A stretch of 64,000 nucleotides of DNA from Streptomyces sp. NBC_01485 (lineage in GTDB: Bacteria > Actinomycetota > Actinomycetes > Streptomycetales > Streptomycetaceae), in assembly GCF_036227125.1 (NCBI RefSeq), contig NZ_CP109435.1, positions 2,976,001-3,040,000 on the forward strand, written 5' to 3'. Below are positions 17,409 through 24,906 of this stretch, in pieces (the first letter of the stretch is position 1; every line of letters starts with the position of its first letter). A program made the translations under genes and the position numbers. The notes below the pieces were generated by a model. The model was given only the letters and a program-made list of their open reading frames with translations, searched no databases and was not told where the DNA came from.

Positions 17409-17822
17409 TTACCGGTAGTGGATGAACGCGGTCGTGTTCGCTGCGGCCGGGGGCGCGAAGGTGACGGGCAGCTTCGACGTCTGCACCTCGCCGCGCCACA
17501 GCAGTGCGCCCGCGGTCTTCGCAGAGCCGGGGGTGAACGCGGTCTCGGCAACGAGGAATCCGGCGAGGATCTGGGTGCCGTCGCTCGCCGCGGAGTTGTA
17601 CGGGGCGTACAGGCCAGATGCGGTGATCTTCCCCAGTGGGATGCCGGACTTGATGATGTTGCGGGGCTGGTTGAGCGTGCCCGCCGTGTAATGGGTGCCT
17701 GACGTCAGCTTGCTGGTGTCGACGGTGATCGTCTGGGCTTCGTGGACGCCGTCCAGCGAAGTCAGCCATGTGCGGTCGTCGGTGACCGTCGTGGCAGTGG
17801 TGAGGACCTGGTAGTCGCTCAC
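17409..17822 (-). CDS. Head decoration protein (gpD-like)
   Basis: A 137-residue protein resembling the lambda gpD-type head decoration family: small, beta-rich, with LTSGTHYTAGTLNQPRNIIKSG, LYAPYNSAASDGTQILAGFLV and a closing FIHYR. Decoration proteins cement the expanded capsid at three-fold axes. It lies directly upstream of the major capsid gene, the usual order. The start is a GTG at 17822 with GGGAG eight bases upstream. Confidence 0.8.
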   Translation of the reverse strand: MSDYQVLTTATTVTDDRTWLTSLDGVHEAQTITVDTSKLTSGTHYTAGTLNQPRNIIKSGIPLGKITASGLYAPYNSAASDGTQILAGFLVAETAFTPGSAKTAGALLWRGEVQTSKLPVTFAPPAAANTTAFIHYR

Positions 17823-18010
17823 GATGTCTCCCTCTTGGGTGCGGATCGGATTCCTCCCGCACCCGGCGCGAGCGGCAAGGGGCGGTGTCCACGAAACGAC
17901 GACGGCCGAGCCGCGCCAAGGCGTGGTCCCTGATCAAGCCCGACCGGCGTCCGGAAGGGCGTCCACGTTTTGAGGGGGCGTGGTCCCAGAGCCATGTCTC
18001 GTTGACGTGG

Positions 18011-18712
18011 TCAGTCGCTGATGAGCCCTCGTCGCCGGGCCATTTCGAGACCCGCCGCTCCGCGCCTGGGCGGAATGCCTCCGCGCTTCGGCGGACCGCC
18101 GGCGGGAGATCCGCCCGGAGCGGGCGGCACGGTCTCCCGGGCCAGGCTGAACAACTCGGGGCGCCGCCCTTTCAGTTGCTCAGCGGCAGCGACGACAGCC
18201 TCCTCGCCGGCGTCGGGCTGGTCGTGAAGGGCTCGGTCGATCAGGAGCACCGCGTCATCAAGGTCGTCCCCGGCCGCGCCGAGTCCTCCGAGGGCGGCAC
18301 GCCGGATGGCGGCGCGCTCCCTGGCCAGGGCCTGCGCCTCGCGCGTCTCGGCTGACCTCAGTTTCTCCTCGGCGGCCTGCTCACGGCGTTCGACCTCGGT
18401 CAGCGCGGCCTGGTCAGCGTCGCGCTTCGTCGTGATGAACTCGGTCAGCGCCTCGGAGTTGTCGAAGCCGAGGTCGCCGAGCAGCTTCTTCACGGCAGCC
18501 CGGCCGCCCTGGGTCTTCTCGCGGGCCAGCAGCCGCGACAGGTCTTCCTGCGTAACGCCGCCGCTCGGGGCGTCGCCCTCGTCGCCGGGCTTGTTGGAGT
18601 CGTCGTCGGACGAGGCCCCGAGGATCGGATAGATCGGCCGCCCGTCACGGCGGTGCCCCACCGGATCGAGCGGGTTGGGGAGCGAGGGGCGAGTCATGCG
18701 TGAACCATCCAC
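18011..18712 (-). CDS. Putative capsid scaffolding protein
   Basis: A 233-residue acidic, coiled-coil-rich protein. A Gly/Asp/Ser-rich N-terminus leads into long charged helices (RREQAAEEKLRSAETREAQA) and a basic Pro/Gly-rich end (PPKRGGIPPRRG). This build, immediately upstream of decoration and major capsid genes, is typical of phage scaffolds. It would template the procapsid and then leave. The ATG at 18712 has GGAGA upstream; a second ATG lies 15 bases on. Confidence 0.7.
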   Translation of the reverse strand: MDGSRMTRPSLPNPLDPVGHRRDGRPIYPILGASSDDDSNKPGDEGDAPSGGVTQEDLSRLLAREKTQGGRAAVKKLLGDLGFDNSEALTEFITTKRDADQAALTEVERREQAAEEKLRSAETREAQALARERAAIRRAALGGLGAAGDDLDDAVLLIDRALHDQPDAGEEAVVAAAEQLKGRRPELFSLARETVPPAPGGSPAGGPPKRGGIPPRRGAAGLEMARRRGLISD

Positions 18713-18941
18713 AGGTCTCCAGCGCCCCCGCGCCGATGATCAGTGTAACAGTGCTGCCGCTCCCCCCAGCTCCACCGACACAAGGAGTGCTTGAGCAACG
18801 GATGCACAAATTGACAGCTGAACGACCTCAACAGGACAAGCGACACAGGCAGACCTACGCTTGATTCGTCACCATAAGCCTCATGCATTGATCCGTGCCC
18901 GTGGACTGGAAGTCGCACCTACGACCAAGGGGCGCTGCAAA

Positions 18942-20489
18942 ATGGGCTGGCAATTCGAGCTTCGCGACGCCAACATCGTGGCATACCTTACGCGATCAAT
19001 ATCCGAGGAGCCTCCTCGCACCAAGGGCGAGGACCTGGTGCGATTCCTGGGAGCGTTGGGGCATAACCCACAATCTCTAATATCAAGTGACCCCGTCTGG
19101 ATCGAGAGAATATCGGCGAGTGCAGGAGAATCGAGCCGACGCCTCGACCGCAGCCTCCGCGGCAAAAGTTGGAGTGAGTTCATCAGCCCACCTTTGATCA
19201 AAGAGGCACTTTCGGACGTGCGTCGGATTTTCGAAAACTTTGACCTGTACGCCCTCGTGGCCACAGGAGATCAACATAGTCACGACCGAGAGGACGCCTT
19301 CTTTCGGCACTCTGCTTACAGAACTGGACACAATGCACTGATCCTGAGTCCCCATGATGGAATGGGGGCAGATAGCTTGGATTTTTTCGACCCACTACCT
19401 CCTGTGCAGCTAATCGCCAACCATCCGGAAAATTTCCCTGGTGTGCTCTTTTGGTTGAGAACAGGAGAATCAACATTTGCTCCGCTTCCTGAAGCAGAAT
19501 TCCTATTTCATCAACTCGCAGGAGAGCTTGATTCAGGCACCATTGGACTGTCCAGGATCATCAATGACTACAACCGTAAAATCTCGGGAGTTCGACGCAG
19601 CCGCATCTTGCATCTCAGCGACCTACATTTCGGCAACCGTAACGCGCTGGACAAAGAACCGTACTTGGAAACATGCCTTCTGAGCAGGCGGGGCGACTTC
19701 GACCGGATCGTCATCACAGGCGACCTCTTCGACAATCCGAGAACGGACGACTATAGAGCGTTCTACCGGTTCTTGACCTCTCTGAAAAATTGGAATCCGA
19801 AGGATCCAGTTCTGGTGCCGGGCAATCACGATCAGCGAGTCTTCGGCAATAACTTTGGGAGGATAGGTGAACAGTATCAGCAACTAGCCAACATGAAGTG
19901 GGGGCCGGGAGTTGTAATCGATAAAGACCTGCATTGCGCATTCCTCTGTTTCAATTCGTCAGAGGAGGGAGATTGGGCGCGCGGGAAAATCTCAGAATCG
20001 CAACTGCGGAGCGTGGCTACAGATCTCCAGATTGAACTGAGCCGTAACGAAGAGCTGAACGACTACGAGCGAATCGCGGTAATCCATCATCACCCCTTCC
20101 CCTATGCTCCGGAAGAGCTACCGGTTCAGAGGGGGCGCAAGAAGCTCTTCAGAGGCAATGAACGATTCATCCAGATGGAGGATGCGGATCGATTTCTATC
20201 GTGGTGCGCAGCCCGTCAGGCACCACTTATTCTGCACGGCCATAAACACATCTCCAGGCATCGATCCGAAACCGTACATCCTGGACATGCACCCCCCAGG
20301 GAAATAACAGCTGTTGGCTGCGGCACTTCACTTGGGGTAGGGGGAAAACCGCTCTCCTACAATATAGTCAGCTGGACCCCTGGCGCGGAAAGGTGGTCTG
20401 CAAGTTTCTTCAGCGACCCAGGTGATGGGAGCGGCTTCCGTCAAGATTACCTCACCCTTTATAGAGGCCCCCTGCGTGATATCGCGTAA
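18942..20489 (+). CDS. Metallophosphoesterase with unknown N-terminal domain (cargo)
   Basis: A 515-residue protein. Residues from about 220 form a calcineurin-like phosphoesterase with all five motifs: SDLHFG (about 226), GDLFDN (260), GNHDQ (294), HHHP (382) and GHKH (434). It should bind two metals and cleave phosphoesters, perhaps a nucleotide or nucleic acid. The first 215 residues match nothing I know; they contain LVATGDQHSHDRE and FDPLPPVQLIANH. The gene is lower in GC than the head genes and runs antisense to them, between scaffold and portal, three bases from the portal stop. It looks like inserted cargo, possibly anti-phage. Confidence 0.78.
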   Translation: MGWQFELRDANIVAYLTRSISEEPPRTKGEDLVRFLGALGHNPQSLISSDPVWIERISASAGESSRRLDRSLRGKSWSEFISPPLIKEALSDVRRIFENFDLYALVATGDQHSHDREDAFFRHSAYRTGHNALILSPHDGMGADSLDFFDPLPPVQLIANHPENFPGVLFWLRTGESTFAPLPEAEFLFHQLAGELDSGTIGLSRIINDYNRKISGVRRSRILHLSDLHFGNRNALDKEPYLETCLLSRRGDFDRIVITGDLFDNPRTDDYRAFYRFLTSLKNWNPKDPVLVPGNHDQRVFGNNFGRIGEQYQQLANMKWGPGVVIDKDLHCAFLCFNSSEEGDWARGKISESQLRSVATDLQIELSRNEELNDYERIAVIHHHPFPYAPEELPVQRGRKKLFRGNERFIQMEDADRFLSWCAARQAPLILHGHKHISRHRSETVHPGHAPPREITAVGCGTSLGVGGKPLSYNIVSWTPGAERWSASFFSDPGDGSGFRQDYLTLYRGPLRDIA

Positions 20490-20491
20490 CG

Positions 20492-22318
20492 TCAATCTTG
20501 GGCAGGCGGAAGCAACGACACAGGGTGGACTTCGCTATCTACCTCGGGCATTCCCAGGTACTCACGCACTGCGGCGTTGTCGCCTGTGGCATCGGCAAGG
20601 CGGGCAGCGGCCTCAAAGGCGCGAGACTGGATACGCTCGATCTCGGCCTTTACGTCGTCGATGGGGTATCCGACGTCGATCAGCATTCGGATGCCGGTCT
20701 CCACGGACAAGACGCCAGCGCCGACGCCCTTGATGACTTCGTCGAGAACGGCGGCTCGGTCGGTCGGGGTGTGCGGTCCCCACATCAGGCGCGCGGGCAG
20801 CGACTCCCCCGCGGGCCAGCCTTCGGCCTGTCCGGCTTGGTGGAGACGCTGCACCATGCGCAGCAGGACGATGTACTTGTGGTTGCGGGCCAGGCGCATG
20901 GCGGCGACAAGCGAGTCGAGCGGACCGAGTGCGAGCTGTAGCGCGTAGCCGGACGGTAGGGCGGTCGGGTCGAGGGTGCCGAGGCCGGCGGCGGTGAGAC
21001 GGCTGTTCGCGGCTATGCGGTCGAGGATGTGGTCGACGCGGGCGCGCAGTTCGGCGAGTTGCGCCGCGGTGTTGAGGACATCCATGCGCCCGTTGTCGTT
21101 GAGCTGCCACACCGTCCCGGCCCGCACCCTGACCGGGAGCGGCTGGCCGGTGGAGCGGTCGATGGGCAGTCGGGCGCCGGCCAGACCGATGATCGGCGAG
21201 CCGGTGGTAGCCGAAGCGCCAGAGCTGTCGGTGTCCGTGGCGGACAGTTCGTCGAGGGCCTGGAGGACGGTGGCGACGGTGGGCTTGCCCCAGTGCTCTC
21301 CGCTGGCGGGGATGCTGTTCGTGATGTGGACGACGGGTATGAAGTCCGCCATCAGGTCGAGCCTGTCGAGGACTTCTCCGTCGGAGCGGACCCGGTATCG
21401 GGCCTTGTGCATCGGCAGGTCGTACAGCAGGTCGGCGTACTTAAGGTCGTCCAGGTCCCATTCCGCGTCGGTGAGATGGCACGTCCACGGGGAGGGCCGG
21501 TTGGGCGCCCACGGGTAGGCGCGGGTGATGAGTCCCGTGTCGGCGTTGAGCGCATCGCCCTTGCCCAAGATCGGGTCGCCGCTGTCGGTATACAGGTACT
21601 CCCGTGCTGGGTTTCCGTCCTTTGCTGCAGCGCGCCGGCTGGCCGGACCGATCGGACCGAGTTCGTAGGTGACCCGCCGAAGCCTCGCCTTGAGCCCGCG
21701 CCGTTTGTCCTCAGGCAGCTCCCAGGCCAGGTGAACGCGCAGCGGGAACTCGGCACCGTCCTGCTCCCCGTCCTCCGGCCACTCGGGGAAGTACAGGCCC
21801 GGGTCCCAAGTACGCAGTAGGACTCGGCCCTTCGCGGGATCCCACGCCAGGGTGTAGACGGCGTCGCCCAGTAGGATCGCGGTTCGCTCGGCCTGCTGAA
21901 GGCGCAGCGGCAGCATTTCCTTCTCCGCCCAGGTTCTCAGCTTGTCCTGTGCGGCCAGCGCCGCGGCCGCCTCAGGGGTCGGCTCGTCGTCGGTGTGCTC
22001 TGCTCCGGCGACGCTGATGACCTGCTGGGAGCCAAGAAGGTAGCCGAGCGCGGTGTCGACCAGCTTTGAGGCGTCGCCGAGTTCCCTCCGCTCGATGCCC
22101 GCCTCGTCATCGCCCGTCACGGCGGCGACCTGGCCTGCCTGGTTGGAGTCGTACGCGGCCAGGAGCCGGTAGGCGGCCAGGCGTCGCAGATCCTCGTCTG
22201 GCATCCAGGAGCGGGTCAGTTCCGCCCAGGTGTTACGGCCGGGTCGGCGCGGGTCGGCCATGGCTGGCTTGTAGTCCAGCCAGCTCCAGACGTCGGTGAT
22301 CAGCTCGCGCAGGCCCAC
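20492..22318 (-). CDS. Phage portal protein (SPP1 gp6-like)
   Basis: A 608-residue portal protein, the dodecameric DNA gate at one capsid vertex. The SPP1 gp6-like type is suggested by length and by the order WSWLDYKPAM near the start, LLGDAVYTLAWDP, a wing with DPGLYFPEW, VVHITNSIPASGEHWGKP and the helical crown region ALGPLDSLVAAMRLARNHK. The start is a GTG at 22318 with a purine-rich site. A partial copy of its 5' end occurs 1.5 kb upstream, on the far side of inserted cargo genes. It ends three bases from the antisense metallophosphoesterase gene. Confidence 0.85.
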   Translation of the reverse strand: MGLRELITDVWSWLDYKPAMADPRRPGRNTWAELTRSWMPDEDLRRLAAYRLLAAYDSNQAGQVAAVTGDDEAGIERRELGDASKLVDTALGYLLGSQQVISVAGAEHTDDEPTPEAAAALAAQDKLRTWAEKEMLPLRLQQAERTAILLGDAVYTLAWDPAKGRVLLRTWDPGLYFPEWPEDGEQDGAEFPLRVHLAWELPEDKRRGLKARLRRVTYELGPIGPASRRAAAKDGNPAREYLYTDSGDPILGKGDALNADTGLITRAYPWAPNRPSPWTCHLTDAEWDLDDLKYADLLYDLPMHKARYRVRSDGEVLDRLDLMADFIPVVHITNSIPASGEHWGKPTVATVLQALDELSATDTDSSGASATTGSPIIGLAGARLPIDRSTGQPLPVRVRAGTVWQLNDNGRMDVLNTAAQLAELRARVDHILDRIAANSRLTAAGLGTLDPTALPSGYALQLALGPLDSLVAAMRLARNHKYIVLLRMVQRLHQAGQAEGWPAGESLPARLMWGPHTPTDRAAVLDEVIKGVGAGVLSVETGIRMLIDVGYPIDDVKAEIERIQSRAFEAAARLADATGDNAAVREYLGMPEVDSEVHPVSLLPPAQD

Positions 22319-22347
22319 AGTGCCCCTCCAGCAGTCGGCCCCGCGCC
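22303..22347. repeat. Direct repeat copy A, portal gene start
   Basis: This 45-bp segment (first portal codons plus upstream leader) recurs at 23818-23862 with 43 of 45 bases identical, in the same orientation. The two copies bracket the SRA-like nuclease and the small membrane gene. Confidence 0.9.
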
Positions 22348-22438
22348 GCAGACAGCCACCCTACGTGCCCCACACCCACGCCAAGAGTCACACATAACGA
22401 ATAGATAACGGCAAGCAGAGGCAGGTGAAGGGTTTCGT

Positions 22439-22460
22439 GCATATTTCAGCCGATATATGC
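22439..22460. promoter_or_regulatory. Palindrome upstream of nuclease gene
   Basis: GCATAT at 22439-22444 and ATATGC at 22455-22460 are inverted repeats in an AT-rich patch 95 bp upstream of the nuclease start. A second pair, GTCACC and GGTGAC, lies closer to the gene. These may be operator sites; no promoter boxes are clear. Confidence 0.35.
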
Positions 22461-22554
22461 CATCTGAGCACCGCCCCTGTTCACGTGACCGACTAAAGTC
22501 ACCATCTCCAGTCAGGGTGACCGAGGTAGTCTTCACGGCATGGGAGGTGAGGAG

Positions 22555-23457
22555 ATGTCCGAGGATGAGCTGAAGCTAGGCGAGGTAATAGCGCGGCACG
22601 ATCTGCATGCTCGGTTCGGCGGTACCCCCCAAGGCGGTATCTCACCATCGACCCAAGCTCAGATGGTCATGGCCTTCGTCACCGAACGGCCAAACCCAGA
22701 TGACTTCACAGGGTGGGGGGAGGACGGAATCTTCCACTTCTCGGGCGCCGGTATTCACGGCGACCAGGAGATGACAAGGGGGAATCTGGCACTACTGCGC
22801 CACAAGGAGCAGGGTCGCGCGGTGCACCTGTTCCACCAACTCCACAAGCAGGCACACAAGCCCGGTCGGCTCTATCGCCACCTGGGCCGCTTCGAGGTCG
22901 ACGCCGAGCAGCCGTACTACATCGCGGACGCACCAGACGCGAGCGGCCACATGCGGAACGTGATCGTCTTCCGGCTGCGACCAGTAGGCGCTAGCGTCCC
23001 TGAAGGGCCCCGCTTGCCAGTCACTCCGCTTACTGAAACACGCATCACCCAGGCACCCGAGATCACCGTTGCCGGCGTGCGCCGACTGCCTCAGGAATCC
23101 CCAGACGGCATCGTCGGACGCTTGACCGCCGATTATGCGAGCCACCTGCGCGGTCTCGGACGGGAGGCCGTCAGCGCACAAGTGCGGGTGAAGGGCGAGA
23201 CCAGGATTGCCCGCGTCGATCTTCTGGATGCCACCAAGAACAGGCTCATCGAGGTGAAACACAACTCCACCCGGCAGTCAGTTCGAGGTGCGATCGGCGC
23301 TCTGATGGACTACCGGCGCTTTTTCCACCCGACGCCCACCCTCACGCTGCTCGTGCCCGCAGCGCCGAGAGAAGACCTCCTCGACCTCTGCGCGTCCCTG
23401 TGCATAGAGGTCGTATGGCCGAACCCAGAAGGAGGCTTCACATCCACCCATGACTAA
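22555..23457 (+). CDS. SRA-like / PD-(D/E)XK restriction-type nuclease (cargo)
   Basis: A 300-residue protein with two parts. Residues about 50-140 carry GWGEDGIFHFSGAGIHGDQE and GNLALLRHKEQGRAVHLF, the pattern of SRA-like modified-base readers in ScoMcrA-type enzymes. Residues about 205-285 form a PD-(D/E)XK-like core with RVDLLDATKNRLIEVKHN, giving Asp and Glu-x-Lys. Together this suggests a compact type IV-like enzyme that cleaves DNA with modified bases. The ATG at 22555 has GGGAGG upstream. It runs antisense to the head genes between portal and terminase. Function is inferred from domains. Confidence 0.72.
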   Translation: MSEDELKLGEVIARHDLHARFGGTPQGGISPSTQAQMVMAFVTERPNPDDFTGWGEDGIFHFSGAGIHGDQEMTRGNLALLRHKEQGRAVHLFHQLHKQAHKPGRLYRHLGRFEVDAEQPYYIADAPDASGHMRNVIVFRLRPVGASVPEGPRLPVTPLTETRITQAPEITVAGVRRLPQESPDGIVGRLTADYASHLRGLGREAVSAQVRVKGETRIARVDLLDATKNRLIEVKHNSTRQSVRGAIGALMDYRRFFHPTPTLTLLVPAAPREDLLDLCASLCIEVVWPNPEGGFTSTHD

Positions 23458-23582
23458 CGGCTGAGGCAGTACGCGCACTGCAATGCGCCGCCGCCTCAGC
23501 CGCCGTCTGGTTACCACAGGGGTCCTAGTCGCTGTGAGTAACCGTGTGCCCATGTCCAGCAAAGAACAGGAGCTACTCCATT

Positions 23583-23759
23583 ATGTGCGAAAACAACGCC
23601 GTACCCGAAGTCACCAGCGGCCACGACGCCGCCGCGGCCCGAATGTACGGGCTCGCCCTGGTGGCCGGCGTGCTGCTGATCGTCTTCGGGAACACCAGCC
23701 CGGTCGAGGCCACCGGGTTCGTTTCACCGTTCCTGGTGATGTTCGAGCAGCGCCGCTAG
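23583..23759 (+). CDS. Small single-span membrane peptide
   Basis: A 58-residue peptide with a soluble N-terminus (MCENNAVPEVTSGHDAAAA) and one hydrophobic segment MYGLALVAGVLLIVFG at about 21-36, followed by a short tail. AGGAG precedes the ATG at good spacing and a strong terminator follows, so it is likely a real gene. It follows the nuclease gene on the same strand. It could be a membrane effector or toxin-like peptide, or unrelated. Confidence 0.6.
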   Translation: MCENNAVPEVTSGHDAAAARMYGLALVAGVLLIVFGNTSPVEATGFVSPFLVMFEQRR

Positions 23760-23768
23760 CTTGACCGT

Positions 23769-23799
23769 GTCGGCTGCCCCACCCCCCGGGGCAGCCGAC
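23769..23799 (+). terminator. Strong hairpin after small membrane gene
   Basis: Arms 23769-23780 and 23788-23799 form a perfect 12-bp GC-rich stem with a 7-nt loop, ten bases after the stop. There is no T-tract, as is common in Streptomyces terminators. Confidence 0.75.
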
Positions 23800-23817
23800 G
23801 CCACACCCCGACGGCTG

Positions 23818-23862
23818 GCTCGCGCAGGCCCACAGTGCCCCTCCGGCTGTCGGCCCCGCGCC
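23818..23862. repeat. Direct repeat copy B, relic of portal start
   Basis: Copy of 22303-22347 with two mismatches. On the minus strand it retains the portal GTG and the next few codons, but the frame then diverges, so it is a relic rather than a gene. Confidence 0.9.
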
Positions 23863-23963
23863 CCGCCTACGGGACGTCTCTCCTACGTCGGACCTCCGCA
23901 GTCCCCAGCGCCTCGGTCTGGAAATTCCGAGCAGCCGAACGCTCCGGGGTCGAAGATTCCGTC

Positions 23964-24812
23964 ATGAACAGCAACCTGCCGGATGATTGGTCCCCAGCGG
24001 ACAATCCGTACTCGATCGCGCTCTCGGAATCGAGCTGGCTGCGTGCCACGGTCGCCTTGACCGTGGCACGCATGCACGGTGACGACGTCCAAGTCGGCTG
24101 GTTCAGCTCCCGGCAGATCGACGCACGAACACTGGTCGTCGCCCTGCGCCAGCTCCTCGCCGCGGTCAAGCTCGAACGGATCGCCCTCACAGACCTCGGC
24201 ATGGATCCCGCGGTGATCACCGCATTCGATGACGCCGAGCAGGTCTTCCTTGACGCCCTGCCGAACATCAAGCACGTCCGCGACGGCCTCACTCACTTCG
24301 AGGACTGGGCCCGCGGCAGGGGCGGCGGGCCGCAGAAAGACGCCCGCAAGACCGCTGACCCACGCGACGTAGCCCGCGACTTCTGGAGCTTCGGCTACGA
24401 CCCGCTCACCGACACCGTCACCATGGGATCGTTCACCCTCTCCGTCAGCGCGGCAGTCCCCGCTGCCAATGCACTGTGCGATGCGATCTACGCCGCGACA
24501 CGCGCGGTCGACCAGCGGAGCACGGCCGAACTACGGGACCAAGTCGTCCAGGCGCTGACCGACGCGACGATTCCCTGTACTCCCCCACAGGACCCGGTCC
24601 TCGTCTCGCAGGGTCACGACATGCGTGTCTGGCTCTCCTTCAATCTCAGCAGCGTTCCGGGCGGAGAACACAAGGAACTGGCAGAGCGTGTCGCGACGGT
24701 GATGGCTCACGCCGGGCTGCGGCTGACGTCGTCGGCGTTCCCGGAGGCACAGGACATCGCTGACCGCCTGCTCGCTGGTGAGCCGCTGCGTGTAGAGAGG
24801 AATGGCCCGTAG
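23964..24812 (+). CDS. Unknown protein with RX4H motif (cargo)
   Basis: A 282-residue soluble protein of no family I recognise. The N-terminal half is helical and contains NIKHVRDGLTHFEDWARGRG at about 98-117; R-x4-H within a helix is the signature of HEPN ribonucleases, but the surroundings are too weak to claim that fold. The C-terminal half has a beta-alpha pattern (SFTLSVSAAVPAANALCDAIY; MRVWLSFNLS). It lies on the plus strand between portal and terminase, in the same cargo slot as the SRA-like nuclease, 100 bp after the portal-start relic. The ribosome site is weak. Confidence 0.55.
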   Translation: MNSNLPDDWSPADNPYSIALSESSWLRATVALTVARMHGDDVQVGWFSSRQIDARTLVVALRQLLAAVKLERIALTDLGMDPAVITAFDDAEQVFLDALPNIKHVRDGLTHFEDWARGRGGGPQKDARKTADPRDVARDFWSFGYDPLTDTVTMGSFTLSVSAAVPAANALCDAIYAATRAVDQRSTAELRDQVVQALTDATIPCTPPQDPVLVSQGHDMRVWLSFNLSSVPGGEHKELAERVATVMAHAGLRLTSSAFPEAQDIADRLLAGEPLRVERNGP

Positions 24813-24906
24813 ATCGGCAAGTCCCCAGGTAGGCCACCGGGGGCCATATCCTCCTGGGCAGTTTCCTCTTGGGGCCGTTTCCGGTCGTGCGTCTGCCCTC
24901 GCCAGT

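Noticed and set aside
18811..18860. TTGACA as a promoter for the metallophosphoesterase gene
   Set aside because: No -10 box lies at suitable spacing; the next TACGCT is about 39 bases away.
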